A stretch of DNA of 49,843 nucleotides from Micromonospora sp. MP36 (GTDB taxonomy: Bacteria > Actinomycetota > Actinomycetes > Mycobacteriales > Micromonosporaceae), in assembly GCF_008119785.1 (NCBI RefSeq), contig NZ_VSFA01000052.1, positions 1 through 49,843 of the forward strand. Direction: 5' to 3'. Position numbers and translations under genes: made by a program. This document shows, one piece after another, positions 7,074 through 17,000 of this stretch. Position 1 is the stretch's first letter. The number at the start of each line of letters is the position of its first letter. A model generated the notes under the pieces. The model had not been told where the DNA came from. It did no database searches and worked only from the letters and a program-made list of their open reading frames with translations.

Positions 7074-7769
7074 TCAGGCCACCAGCCAGTCCACCGCCCG
7101 TTGCCGGATCTCCGCCGGCACCTCGTGGCCGCCCGGGAACTCGGCGTACTTGGTCGGGTAGCCGAGGCTGTGCAGGCGGGGCACCAGCCGCCGGCTGCAC
7201 ACGTCCACCGGCAGCACCCGGTCGTCGGTGCCATGCGACACGAAGATCCGCGGCCGGCCGTGGGTGACCAGCGGCGCGGCGAACCCGGGGGAGAAGGCCA
7301 GGACCGCGTCGACCAGGTCGCCGTTGGTCAGGCCCAGCGAGAGGGCGTACGACGCCCCGTCGGAGAAGCCGCCCAGGATCACCCCGGCCACCGGGTACGC
7401 CCGGAGCACCTCACCCAGCAGCGCGTCGATCCGGCGGACGTCCGGGCCGTACCCCTCGGCGATCAGGTCCCAGCTGCTGGCGGTGGCCTGCGGGGCGACC
7501 AGCAGCAGCCGGTGCGCGTCGGCCAGCGGGAGCAGCAGGTCCAGCCCCTGTCGAGCCGAGCCGCCGGCGCCGTGCAGCAGCACCACCACCCGGTACGGCC
7601 CGGCGCCGTCAGCCGGGGCGTACCGCAGGGCCGGCGCCCCGCCCTCCGGATCGGCGACCGCGGTCAGCCCGGTCGGACCGGGCACGGCCACCGCAACGGG
7701 GCGGGCGGTCAGCCGGCCGTGCCGGTGCCCCTCCTCGGGCTGCCGGTGCGGCGGCGCGGGCTCGGTCAA
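7074..7769 (-). CDS. alpha/beta-hydrolase, phospholipase/carboxylesterase type
   Basis: The product has the order of an alpha/beta-hydrolase: VVVLLHGAGGSARQ as the oxyanion loop, GGFSDGASYAL as the nucleophile elbow with Ser, GTDDRVLP with the acidic residue, and GGHEVP with the catalytic His. This fits the carboxylesterase/phospholipase subfamily (PF02230-like). I chose the TTG at 7769 as the start because AGAGGGG lies 6 bases upstream; an in-frame ATG at 7850 would add 27 low-complexity residues. No signal peptide is seen, so it is probably cytoplasmic. The 190 bases upstream, to the end of the LacI gene, hold nothing I can identify. Confidence 0.75.
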   Translation of the reverse strand: MTEPAPPHRQPEEGHRHGRLTARPVAVAVPGPTGLTAVADPEGGAPALRYAPADGAGPYRVVVLLHGAGGSARQGLDLLLPLADAHRLLLVAPQATASSWDLIAEGYGPDVRRIDALLGEVLRAYPVAGVILGGFSDGASYALSLGLTNGDLVDAVLAFSPGFAAPLVTHGRPRIFVSHGTDDRVLPVDVCSRRLVPRLHSLGYPTKYAEFPGGHEVPAEIRQRAVDWLVA

Positions 7770-7960
7770 TGCTCGCCCCTCTGTCGTCGGTCGGTCCGGC
7801 GGCGCATACCCGGCTGGTGCCGGCTCAACCGCCGCGCCATCCGCTCCCACCGGGTCGCCCGGTCCCGTCGGCTCGGCCGCCGGGGGCGCGCCGGGTCAGC
7901 CACTGGACCGGGCCGGGGTCGGCGGGCGGTGCCCGGGTCGGCGCGGCCGCGCGGGCCGGG

Positions 7961-8948
7961 TCAGGCGCTCTCCCGGGCGACCAGTGTCGACGGGAAGGCG
8001 GTGACCGGCGGCACCCGCCCACCCTCCAGCACCGCCGTGGCCGCCGCCGTGGCGATCCGGCCGACCGGGTGGGTGGCGGTGGTCAACGCCGGACTGCTGA
8101 CCGCCGCGTACGGGATGTCGTCGAAGCCGGCCACCGCCACGTCGTGCGGCACCCGGATCCCGCGCCCGCGCAGCGCGGCGATCGCGCCCAGCGCGGTGCT
8201 GTCGCTCGCCGCGTAGATCGCGTCGGTGTCCGGCCAGCGGGTGAGCGCCTCCAGCGCGGCCCGGCCGCCCCGCGCGGCGGTGAAGTCGCCGGTCACCAGG
8301 CGTACCGGCAGCCCGGCCGCCCGCATCAACACCTGGTACGCGGTCACCGACCGCTCCGCGCAGCTGAGCCAGCGGGGACCGGTGACCATGACGATCCGGC
8401 GGCGACCGCCGGCGTGCAGGTGGCGCAGCACCGCGTCGGAGCCGGCGACGTTGTCCACGTCGAAGGAGGGGACGGCGGCCGAGCCGATGCCGATCGAGGC
8501 GATCCGGCCGCGCAGCGTGGCGGGCACCGCGTCGAGCACCCGCTCGGTGGTGTTGATCAGCAGCACCCCGCAGACGCTGCGGTCGTCGCCGAGCCGGCGC
8601 AGGTTGGCGGGGGCGTTCCGCGGCAGCCACTCCAGGGCGACCCCCACGCCCTGCGGGGCGCAGACCCGGGCCGCCGCGCTCACCACCCGGTCCACGTACG
8701 GGTCGTCGAGGATCGTGGCGTCGGTGCCGGCGACGGCCACCACCAGCCGCACCCCGGCGCCCCGGACCAGCGCGGGCGGCCGTGTTCGGCACGTAGCCGA
8801 GGCGGTCGGCGGCGGCGGTGACCCGGCCCCGGGCGGCCGGCGAGGCGAACCCGTAGCCGCCCAGCACCCGGGAGGCGGTGGCCCGCGACACCCCGGCCGC
8901 GCGGGCGACGTCGTCGAGGGTGGCGGGACGTGCCGTCGGCGTACCCAT
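7961..8948 (-). pseudogene. LacI-family regulator interrupted by a frameshift
   Basis: The N-terminus is a standard LacI DNA-binding domain: TLDDVARAAGVSRATASRVL and the hinge LGYVPNTAAR. Downstream, a second frame contains the whole periplasmic-binding-protein-like sensor domain, from ALVRGAGVRLVVAVAG to FPSTLVARESA. The frames join if two bases (GC) are restored in the CGCG run near 8769-8777; the expected family continuation is exactly AARALVRG. The ATG has GGAGG 7 bases upstream. Either the gene is recently inactivated or the assembly has an indel in a GC-rich run. It faces the MFS gene across paired operators, so its target is probably that promoter. Confidence 0.8.
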
Positions 8949-9031
8949 GTCTCTGCCTCCTGCCCGGCCGTTGCCCCTGCACTTGGCCACTGTCGGCCAT
9001 CATGCCGGGTCCGGGCCGCCACCGTTAAGGG

Positions 9032-9060
9032 TGAAAGCGCTTGTCGTGTGAGCGCTCTCA
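9032..9060. promoter_or_regulatory. two adjacent LacI-type operators between lacI-like gene and MFS gene
   Basis: Two 14-bp boxes, TGAAAGCGCTTGTC (9032-9045) and TGTGAGCGCTCTCA (9047-9060), each have the AGCGCT core of LacI/GalR operators with the central CG. Their centres are 15 bases apart. They lie in the divergent interval upstream of both genes, consistent with control by the adjacent LacI protein. Confidence 0.65.
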
Positions 9061-9107
9061 GAGGTGGGATGGTCGTCGGGCAGCCCAGGGAAGAGGGAGA
9101 CAACGCG

Positions 9108-10340
9108 GTGAGCAGCACCATCAACGCATCGGCCGTCGACCGGCCGGTGGTGCCCCGGGCGGTCCTGGCCGCCCGGACCGGGGTGGCGGTCGTGTTCGCC
9201 CTCAACGGGCTCGCGGTGGGCACCTGGTTCTCCCGGGTGCCGGCGGTGCGGGAGGCGCTCGGGCTCAGCACCGGGCGGCTCGGCCTGCTGCTGCTGACCC
9301 TGTCGCTCGGCGCGGTGCTGGCGATGCCGACCGCCGGGCTGGTCACCCAGCGGCTCGGACCGGCCCGGACGGTGGCGGCGTCGGTCCTGCTCGTCGCGTT
9401 CGGCACGGTCGTCGCCGGGGTCTCCGCCAGCCTGCTCGGCTCGATCGCCGGGGTGGCGGTCGGGCTCTTCGCCTTCGGCTACGGCTCCGGCACCTGCGAC
9501 GTGGCGATGAACGTCGAGGGCGCGGCGGTGGAGAAGCGCCTCGGCCGGACCATCATGCCCCGGTTCCACGCGGCGTGGAGCCTCGGCTCGGTGGCCGGGG
9601 CGGGGATCGGCGCCGGGGCCGCCCGGCTGGGCGTACCGGTCGGGGCGCACCTGCCCGCGCTCGCCGCCGTGGTCCTGGTCGGCACGCTGCTCGGCGCCCG
9701 CGCGTTCCTGCCCGCCCCCGCCGAGGCGGAGGGCACGGCGGCGGATCCGGCGTCCCGGCGGCGGGCGCTGCTGGCCACCTGGCGGGAGCCGCGCACCCTG
9801 CTCATCGGCCTGCTGGTGCTGGTCATGGCCTTCACCGAGGGCAGCGCCAACGACTGGCTGGCGGTGGCGTTCGTCGACGGGTACGGCGTCAGCGAGGCGG
9901 TCGGCGCCACCGTCTTCGGCGTCTTCGTGGTCGGCATGACGCTCGGCCGAACCGCCGGCACGATCGCCATCGACCGGTGGGGCCGGGTGCGGGTGCTGTT
10001 CGGCACCATCGGGCTGGCCGCCGCCGGCGCCGCTCTGGCCGTTCTGGCCGGCTCCGGGCCGCTGGCCGTGGTCGGCGTGGCGCTCTGGGGGATCGGGGCG
10101 TCGCTCGGCTTCCCGGTCGGGATGAGCGCCGCCGCCGACGACGAGGACCGGGCGCCGGCCCGGGTCAGTGTGGTCGCCGTGATCGGCTACACGGCCTTCC
10201 TGGGCGGGCCGCCGCTGCTCGGCTTCCTCGGCGACCACCTGGGCATCCTGCACGCCCTCGGCGTCGTGCCGCTCCTGCTGCTGCCCACCCTGGCGCTGGT
10301 CCCGGTGCTCCGCCCGCCGGCGGCGACGAGCCAGGACTGA
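9108..10340 (+). CDS. MFS transporter, YbjJ-like
   Basis: The 410-residue product has twelve predicted hydrophobic segments. Its N-terminal pattern FALNGLAVGTWFSRVPAVRE followed by LGLSTGRLGLLLLTLSLGA is typical of the YbjJ/fucose-permease-like branch of the major facilitator superfamily. A central loop of about 20 charged residues separates the two halves. Substrate unknown; the LacI-type neighbour and operators suggest a carbohydrate-related signal. I chose the GTG at 9108, which has a purine-rich GAGGGAG upstream; an ATG at 9069 would add 13 residues and lies only 9 bases after the second operator. Confidence 0.8.
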   Translation: MSSTINASAVDRPVVPRAVLAARTGVAVVFALNGLAVGTWFSRVPAVREALGLSTGRLGLLLLTLSLGAVLAMPTAGLVTQRLGPARTVAASVLLVAFGTVVAGVSASLLGSIAGVAVGLFAFGYGSGTCDVAMNVEGAAVEKRLGRTIMPRFHAAWSLGSVAGAGIGAGAARLGVPVGAHLPALAAVVLVGTLLGARAFLPAPAEAEGTAADPASRRRALLATWREPRTLLIGLLVLVMAFTEGSANDWLAVAFVDGYGVSEAVGATVFGVFVVGMTLGRTAGTIAIDRWGRVRVLFGTIGLAAAGAALAVLAGSGPLAVVGVALWGIGASLGFPVGMSAAADDEDRAPARVSVVAVIGYTAFLGGPPLLGFLGDHLGILHALGVVPLLLLPTLALVPVLRPPAATSQD

Positions 10341-10462
10341 TCGGCTCGGGCCACCGCAGGTCGCGGCGGATCACCGCCGGTCAGCGGACTCCCACGGCGC
10401 TCCCAGGTGGCTGTCAGGTGACGGTGCTGCACTGGGCGGGACGCCGAGGAGAGGAGACCAGC

Positions 10463-10795
10463 ATGGGCTGGTTCCGCCGACGGGGCGCCGACCGGACGAC
10501 CCCGACCAAGCTCGACCGCGAGGCCACCGCGGAGGACCTGGCCGCGCTGGAGGCCTTCGTGACCAGCCGCCGCGGGGTGGAGTTCTACCTGGAGCCGGAG
10601 ACCACGGCAACCGACACCACGGTGGTCGCCATCGCCCACGACGGCGAGTGGATCCGCCGCCGCACTGGCTCGCCCCGGGCCGCCGGGAAGATCGCCCAGC
10701 GGCACGCGATCCCGCTGTACGAGGCGGCCCGCACCGGCTACCCCGAGCGGATGCGGGCCTGGAACCGGGCCCACCCGGAGCGGCGGGCCCGCTGA
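10463..10795 (+). CDS. conserved hypothetical protein, 110 aa
   Basis: A short soluble protein begins MGWFRRRGADR, with GAGAGGAG before the ATG. The N-terminal 10 residues are basic. The rest alternates acidic and hydrophobic residues (AEDLAALEAFVTSRRGVEFY, then TTVVAIAHDGEWIRRR), suggesting a compact alpha/beta fold, and ends with an Arg-rich tail. I have the impression of a conserved actinobacterial protein of unknown function but cannot name a domain. It stands alone between the MFS gene and the convergent glycosyltransferase gene. Confidence 0.65.
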   Translation: MGWFRRRGADRTTPTKLDREATAEDLAALEAFVTSRRGVEFYLEPETTATDTTVVAIAHDGEWIRRRTGSPRAAGKIAQRHAIPLYEAARTGYPERMRAWNRAHPERRAR

Positions 10796-10811
10796 CCGGC
10801 TGCCGGCCGGG

Positions 10812-12407
10812 TCAGCGGCGCACGCGGAACGCCGCCGCCAGCTCGTCGTCGTAGGTGGCGATCGGGCGACCGTCGGCCGCGTACGCGACCAGCCGGCCAT
10901 GCGTCATGGTCGCGGCGCGGAACGAGAAGATCCGCGACCCTGGGTAGGCGTCGAGCAGCGGGATGGCCCGGGGTGCCCCGCCCGGCGCCGAGTAGTAGGC
11001 CAACCGAGCCACCCGCGCGGAGACCACCCCGTTGACCCGGACCTTCGTCGGCTCGACGGCCGTGCCGAAGGTGACCGCCGCATCCCCGCCGTACGCGGCG
11101 CACTCGGCGGGTCCCTGGCAGACGAAGAAGTATCGGGGGTTCGCCACGTCGTCGAGGTCGTACGCCTTGAACGTGGGGTCCGCCCCCGCCGGGAGCGGCT
11201 GCACGGCGAAGAACGCCAGCGCCGCGGCGGCGGCCACGCCCACCCGCAGCCAGGCCCGGTCGGCGGTGCGGCGGTGTGCCCGGGTGGCGGTGACCGCGAC
11301 GCCGCCGAACCCGAGGAGGCAGAGCGCGCCGACGCCGAGCGCCCGGGCGTTCTCCAGCAGGAACTGCACGCCGGGCCGGGCCGACACCGGGCCCAGCGCC
11401 GCGCCGAGGGACACCACCATGGCCACCAGCAGGGCGGCGCCGGCCACCCGGCGGGCCACCCCGGACGCGCCGACCAGCAGCATGGCGGCCAGCACCGGCC
11501 AGATCTGATGGTGGGTCCAGGACACCGGGGAGGCGGCCACGGTGGCGCAGCCGACCAGCACGGCGGCGTGCCCCGGCCGGCCGTGCCCGGTGAGCTGCCG
11601 GGCCCGCAGCAGCGCCACCGCGCAGATGACGCCCACCAGCGCGGCCCAGAGCAGCGGAAGGGTGGCCGGGGCGACGCCGACGCGGAGCAGCATCCCGTGC
11701 AGCGACTGGTTGCCCAGCGACGCGAGGTCGCCGATCCGGGAGGTCTGCAACACGGTCCCGGTCCAGTAGGTCCAGCTCTCCGCGGGCAGCACCGCCGCGG
11801 CTACCCCCGCCGCCGCCAGGAAGGTGGCCACCGCCCGACCGGCGTCCCGGTAGCGGCCGCTGACCAGAAAGTACGCCACGAAGAGCAGCGGGGTCAGCTT
11901 GATCGCCGCGGCCAGCCCGACCAGCACCCCGCGCCAGCGGGGCGGAACGACCCCCATGCCGTCCAGCAGGGACAGCAGCACGATGAAGATGCTCACCTGG
12001 CCGAAGCGCAGGTTGCTCTGCACCGGCGCGGAGAGCATCAGCGCCGTGGCGACCGCCGCCACGATCAGCGGCCGCCGGGACCGCTCGGGCGCCAGCACCC
12101 CACCGACCGGTACGGCGATGGCGACCACGGCCGCGACCGTCAGCAGCAGCCAGGCCACGCCCAGCACGGACTCCGGGACCACGGTGATCGGCGCCAGCAC
12201 GAGCGCCGCGAACGGGGGATAGGTGAACGGGCCCCCGTTCTCCGCGACGTACCCGTACAGCGGCCGCCCGGCCCGCAGGTCGGTCAGCGCCCCGTAGTAG
12301 ATGTGCAGGTCGGAGAGGTGGTCCGGGCGACGTGCCACCAGCGCGACGGAGACCGCGGCGGCCAGCGCGAACCCGGTCCACAACAGAATCACCCGGCGGT
12401 CCCGCAT
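10812..12407 (-). CDS. GT87/DUF2029-type polytopic glycosyltransferase
   Basis: The 531-residue protein has about ten to twelve membrane helices and the early motif HLSDLHIYYGALTDLRAG with conserved acidic residues. YVAENGGPFTYPPFAALVLAP and FGQVSIFIVLLSLLD follow. These are hallmarks of the GT87 family of polyprenyl-phosphate-mannose-dependent mannosyltransferases (DUF2029, PimE-related), which act at the outer face of the membrane. The last 140 residues form an extra soluble domain after the final helix (about 390-531). A TATCCT -10-like element 6 bases upstream of the ATG suggests a leaderless message. The acceptor is unknown. Confidence 0.75.
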   Translation of the reverse strand: MRDRRVILLWTGFALAAAVSVALVARRPDHLSDLHIYYGALTDLRAGRPLYGYVAENGGPFTYPPFAALVLAPITVVPESVLGVAWLLLTVAAVVAIAVPVGGVLAPERSRRPLIVAAVATALMLSAPVQSNLRFGQVSIFIVLLSLLDGMGVVPPRWRGVLVGLAAAIKLTPLLFVAYFLVSGRYRDAGRAVATFLAAAGVAAAVLPAESWTYWTGTVLQTSRIGDLASLGNQSLHGMLLRVGVAPATLPLLWAALVGVICAVALLRARQLTGHGRPGHAAVLVGCATVAASPVSWTHHQIWPVLAAMLLVGASGVARRVAGAALLVAMVVSLGAALGPVSARPGVQFLLENARALGVGALCLLGFGGVAVTATRAHRRTADRAWLRVGVAAAAALAFFAVQPLPAGADPTFKAYDLDDVANPRYFFVCQGPAECAAYGGDAAVTFGTAVEPTKVRVNGVVSARVARLAYYSAPGGAPRAIPLLDAYPGSRIFSFRAATMTHGRLVAYAADGRPIATYDDELAAAFRVRR

Positions 12408-12463
12408 CGACCGAGGATAAGCCGGGCCGCCGCGTCGTGGGGCCCCGTGCGGCGTGGTGCCGG

Positions 12464-13267
12464 TCAGCCGGCCAGCGCGGCCCGCGCCTCGGCCAGCCGC
12501 ACCGGCTCGTCGTGTGCCGAGGCGTACCACTCGACGTCGTCGGTGAGCAGGCCGCGCGCCATCGCCAGGTCGGGCTCGTCCTCCGGAGTACGCAGATGGG
12601 CCGGCGGCGGGTACCAGCAGTCGCCGAGCAGCAGCACCCCCGAGTCCGGCACCAGCACCACCGACGAGTCCGGGGCGTGCCGGCCGCCCACGTGCCGGAC
12701 CACGACCCCGGTGGGCAGGGTCAGCTCGTCGGTGAAGGTGCGGGTCGGTGGCAGGACGGTGAAGCCCTCCCAGGAGTCCACGGCCAGGGCCCGGGCCCGG
12801 AAGCTGTGCCCGAGCCGGGGGTTCTCGCGGACCTGCTCGCGCAGGTAGCGGTGGCTCCACGGCCGAGCCGCCTCGGCACGCAGCGGCGCGACACCGGCCT
12901 CGTGCCCGACGATCTCGACGCCGGGCCAGGCGCAGGCGCCCCAGACGTGGTCCCAGTGGTGGTGGGTGTAGACCAGCCAACGGGGCTCCGGCAGCCCGGC
13001 CGCGCGCAGCCCGGCCCGGATCTCGCGGGCGTGGGCCGGGCTCTGCCCCGCGTCGACGATCACACTCCCGCGCTCGTCGGCGACGACCGCCACGGTCGGA
13101 CGGACCGCGTACGGGTCGGGATCGCCGGGGAACAACCAGACCCGGCCGGCCAACTGTCGGGGCGTCAGGGTGTCGATGGCGCCATTCCTCTCGCCCGGGC
13201 GGACCTCCGGTCCGCAGTCGACCGCGATGCTATCGGCCCGATCCGTTCCCGGCCGTCCCGCCAGCAC
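12464..13267 (-). CDS. metallo-beta-lactamase-fold hydrolase
   Basis: The core carries the MBL metal site THHHWDH, a later HVGGRHAPDS and VLLLGDCWYPPP, in the order and spacing of the glyoxalase-II-like superfamily. It is a Zn-dependent hydrolase of unknown substrate. The start is uncertain: the conserved domain begins about 60 codons into the frame (LAGRVWLFPGDP), where no ATG or GTG lies close by. The in-frame GTG at 13267 is the nearest standard start and gives 267 residues. A TTG nearer the domain, or a small frameshift at the AATGGCGCC site, are alternatives. It is transcribed away from the cobalamin riboswitch and may share the divergent promoter region. Confidence 0.7.
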   Translation of the reverse strand: MLAGRPGTDRADSIAVDCGPEVRPGERNGAIDTLTPRQLAGRVWLFPGDPDPYAVRPTVAVVADERGSVIVDAGQSPAHAREIRAGLRAAGLPEPRWLVYTHHHWDHVWGACAWPGVEIVGHEAGVAPLRAEAARPWSHRYLREQVRENPRLGHSFRARALAVDSWEGFTVLPPTRTFTDELTLPTGVVVRHVGGRHAPDSSVVLVPDSGVLLLGDCWYPPPAHLRTPEDEPDLAMARGLLTDDVEWYASAHDEPVRLAEARAALAG

Positions 13268-13448
13268 GGACGTGATTCCCGAACGGTGCGGGGTCAATGG
13301 GCGGAAACGCTTCCGGTGATGGGTTTCGGGGCGACGGAAAATTCGCGCCGCTGATCGATGCACGCCATTGTGACCGGAGCTGACCGCCAGTTCGGCTGAT
13401 CGACAGCTGTCCATTGCCGAGGGGCGCGGAGGCAGGTCGGACCCGCCG

Positions 13449-13478
13449 TTGACCCAGGGCCGGAGGCTGTGGCAGCAT
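13449..13478 (+). promoter_or_regulatory. candidate promoter of the cobalamin operon
   Basis: TTGACC at 13449-13454 and CAGCAT at 13473-13478 are 18 bases apart and end where the riboswitch's first pairing element begins. The -35 is good and the -10 weak. The start point would fall around 13485. Confidence 0.4.
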
Positions 13479-13638
13479 TCGCGGCCAGACGGCAGTGAAG
13501 GAAGCCGGTGTGAATCCGGCGCGGTCCCGCCACTGTCACCGGGGAGCGATCCCCCCTCGTGAGTCACGGCCGTGCGTGCGCGGTTGGAAGGCCGGGGGAG
13601 AGCGTCGATCCGGGAGCCAGGATACTTCGGCCGTCGGC
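13479..13638 (+). ncRNA. cobalamin riboswitch
   Basis: The conserved B12-box core is present: GGCAGTGAAGGAAGCCGGTG, then GAATCCGGCGCGGTCCCGCC and ACTGT, followed much later by GGGAGCCAGGATACTTCGGC. The closing helix can form between CGGCC near 13482 and GGCCG near 13629. It binds adenosyl- or other cobalamin and normally switches off downstream B12 genes when the vitamin is plentiful. A GAGGAGGA ribosome site lies 23 bases after it, so control of translation is likely. It faces the B12 operon. Confidence 0.93.
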
Positions 13639-13672
13639 GAACCCCAGGGCGTGGACACCCGAGGAGGACCCG

Positions 13673-13882
13673 ATGCACGGCCTTTCCGCCATCGACGGTG
13701 ATCGTCGTATCCGGCCGGCGCGCACCCGCGCGCCGCTGACCGCTCACCCCACCGCGCCGCGGGCCGGTGGCGCTCCCGCGTACCCGACCGTTCGCCGCGC
13801 CGCCGCCCGCCCGGGTGCCGCAGGGGCATCTGGCGTCATCGCCGAGCCCGCCGCCGAACGCGGCCGCGCCGTCCACCGCTGA
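13673..13882 (+). CDS. small reading frame between riboswitch and cobN, function unknown
   Basis: An ATG 5 bases after GAGGAGG opens a 69-codon frame beginning MHGLSAIDGDRR. The product is rich in Ala, Arg, Pro and Gly with no membrane segment or known motif. It is the first frame after the riboswitch and has the best ribosome-binding site in the leader. It may be a real small protein, a regulatory leader peptide, or a remnant of a gene whose ribosome site survives. The 154 bases between its stop and cobN hold no further gene I can support. Confidence 0.4.
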   Translation: MHGLSAIDGDRRIRPARTRAPLTAHPTAPRAGGAPAYPTVRRAAARPGAAGASGVIAEPAAERGRAVHR

Positions 13883-14036
13883 GTTCCGCCCCGCCGGTTT
13901 CGCCCCCGGTCGGGCGTCCCCCGCCGATCCGCCGTCGGTGAACCGCCCGCCGGGCCCGCGTACCCGCTGAACCCGCGCCCATCCCCGCCCGCCGCCGGCC
14001 CCGTCGCGCCGCCGGGCTCACGCTCCGGAGCCGTCC

Positions 14037-17000
14037 GTGCGCATCCTGCTGCTGTCCACCGCCGACACCGACCTGCTCGCCGCCCGCGCCAGCGGCGCGG
14101 ACTACCGGCTGGCCAACCCCGCGCGGGTCGCCGCCGACGCCGTGCCCGCGCTGCTCGACGGCGTCGACCTGGCCGTCGTACGCCTGCTCGGCGGCCGGCA
14201 GGCGTGGCCGGACGGCCTGGCCGCGGTGCTCGCCTCCGGCGTGCCGACCGCGGTGCTCGGCGGTGAGGCGCTGCCCGACGCGGAGCTGATGGCGGCGTCC
14301 ACGGTGGCCGCCGGGGTGGCCGCCGAGGCCCTCGCCTACCTGGTGGAGGGCGGCCCGGGCAACCTCGCCGAGCTGGCCCGGTTCCTCTCCGACACGGTGC
14401 TGCTCACCGGCGAGGGCTTCGCCCCGCCCGCCCCCACCCCGCCCTACGGCCTCCTCGGCCCCGACCCCGGGCCGGCGGGGGACGGGCGGCCCACCGTCGG
14501 GATCGTCTTCTACCGGGCGCACGCCCTGGCCGGGAACACCGCGTTCGTCGAGACCCTGGCCGACGCGGTCACCGCCGCCGGCGGGCACCCGCTGCCGATC
14601 TTCTGCGGCTCGCTGCGCGGGCTCACCCCCGGCGACGGGCCGATGGCCCTCTTCGCCCGCTGCGACGCCCTGGTGGTGACGGTGCTGGCGGCCGGCGGCA
14701 CGGTCGCCGCGGACGCCTCCGGCGGGGGCGACGAGGACGCCTGGGACGTCGGCGCGCTCGCCGCCCTGGACGTGCCGATCCTCCAGGCGCTCTGCCTGAC
14801 CAGCACCCGCGACCGGTGGGCGGCCAGCGACGCCGGACTGTCCCCGCTGGACGCGGCCATGCAGGTGGCCATCCCCGAGTTCGACGGCCGGATCGTCAGC
14901 GTGCCGTTCTCGTTCAAGCGGATCGACGCCGACGGGCTCTCGGTCTACGACCCGGACCCGGAGCGGGCAGCCCGGGTCGCCGGCATCGCCGTCCGGCAGG
15001 CCCGGCTGCGGCACCTGTCGAACGCCGACAAGCGGCTGGCCGTCGTGCTCAGCTCGTACCCGACGAAGCACTCCCGGGTCGGCAACGCGGTGGGCCTGGA
15101 CACCCCGGCCTCGGCGGTCCGCCTGCTCGCCGCCCTCGCCGACGCCGGCTACGACCTCGGCGCCGGGCCGGTGCCGGACGACGGGGACGCGCTGATCCAC
15201 GCGCTGATCGCCGCGGGCGGGCACGACGTCGAGTGGCTCACCCCGGAGCAGCTCGCCGCCGCCGAGGCCCGGGTGCCGGGGGGAACCTACCGGCGCTGGT
15301 TTGACGCGCTCCCGGCCGGGCTGCGGGAGCGGATGCGCGAGCACTGGGGCGAGCCGCCGGGGCAGCTCTACACCGACGGCGGCGACCTCGTCCTCGCCGG
15401 GCTGCGCTTCGGCAACGTGGTGCTGCTGATCCAGCCGCCCCGCGGCTTCGGGGAGAACCCGGTCGCCATCTACCACGACCCGGACCTGCCGCCCAGCCAT
15501 CACTACCTGGCCGCGTACCGGTGGCTGGCCGCGCCGGTCGGCGACGGCGGCTTCGGCGCGGACGCCGTGGTCCACCTCGGCAAGCACGGCACCCTGGAAT
15601 GGCTGCCCGGCAAGGGGCTCGGGCTGGCCGCCGACTGCGCCCCCGACGCGGTGCTCGGCGACCTCCCGCTGGTCTACCCGTTCATCGTCAACGACCCCGG
15701 CGAGGGCACGCAGGCCAAGCGCCGCGCCCACGCCGTCGTCGTGGACCACCTCGTCCCGCCGATGGCCCGCGCCGAGACGTACGGCGAGCTCGCCAAGCTC
15801 GAACAGCTCCTCGACGAGTACGCCACCGTGCAGGCCCTCGACCCGGCCAAGGTGCCCACGGTCCAGCGGCAGATCTGGGACCTGGTGCGGGAGGCGCAGC
15901 TGCACCATGACCTGCACCAGGCGGAGATGCCCGCCGAGGACGACTTCGACGACTTCGTGCTGCACCTGGACGGGTACCTCTGCGAGGTCAAGGACGTGCA
16001 GATCCGCGACGGCCTGCACGTGCTGGCCGAGGCGCCGACCGGCGAGGCGCGGGTCAACCTGGTCCTCGCCGTGCTGCGCGCCCCGCAGGTCTGGGGCGGC
16101 GTGCGCGCCCTGCCGGGGCTGCGCCAGGCCCTCGCCGGGCACGTCGGCCTCGACGAGGCGGCGCTGCTTGCCGCGCCCGGGGAGCGGATCGCCGTGCCGG
16201 TGGCGCTCACCGAGGCGGTCGACGGCCCGGCCGCCACCGCCGCCGACGCCGTCGACCTGATCGAGGCCCTCGCCCGCCGGTTGGTCCTCGGCATGGAGAC
16301 GCTCGGCTGGGACGGCGCCAAGGCGGACGCGGTGGTCCAGGAGGTGGTCGGCGGGGCCGTGCCCGACGCGGTCGAGGTGCTGCGCTTCGCCGCCCGCGAG
16401 GTGGTGCCGCGGCTGGACCGCACCGCCGACGAGATCGGCCGGGTGCTCGGCGCGCTCGACGGCCGGTTCGTCCCGCCTGGCCCGTCCGGGTCACCCACCC
16501 GGGGACTGGTCAACGTGCTGCCGACCGGCCGCAACTTCTACTCCGTCGACCCGAAGGCCATTCCCAGCCGCAACGCCTGGGACGTCGGGGTGGCCCTCGC
16601 CGACTCGCTGCTCGCCCGGCACCGCGCCGACACCGGGGTGTACCCCCGCTCGGTCGGGCTCACCGTCTGGGGGACCAGCGCCATGCGCACCCAGGGTGAC
16701 GACATCGCCGAGATTCTCGCCCTGCTCGGCTGCCGGCCCACCTGGGACGGGGGATCCCGGCGGGTTACCGGCGTCGAGGTGGTGCCGCTGGCCGAGCTCG
16801 GCCGCCCGCGGATCGACGTCACCGTCCGTATCTCCGGGTTCTTCCGGGACGCCTTCCCGCAGGTGGTCGCCCTGATCGACGACGCGGTCCGGCGGGTCGC
16901 CGCGCTGGACGAGCCGGCCGCCGACAACTACGTGAAGGCGCACGTGGACGCGGACGTCGCCGAGCACGGCGACGAACGGCGGGCCACCGCCCGCGTCTTC

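Noticed and set aside
13268..13876. Long N-terminal extension of the MBL-fold hydrolase
   Set aside because: The open frame runs antisense through the cobalamin riboswitch and does not resemble protein.
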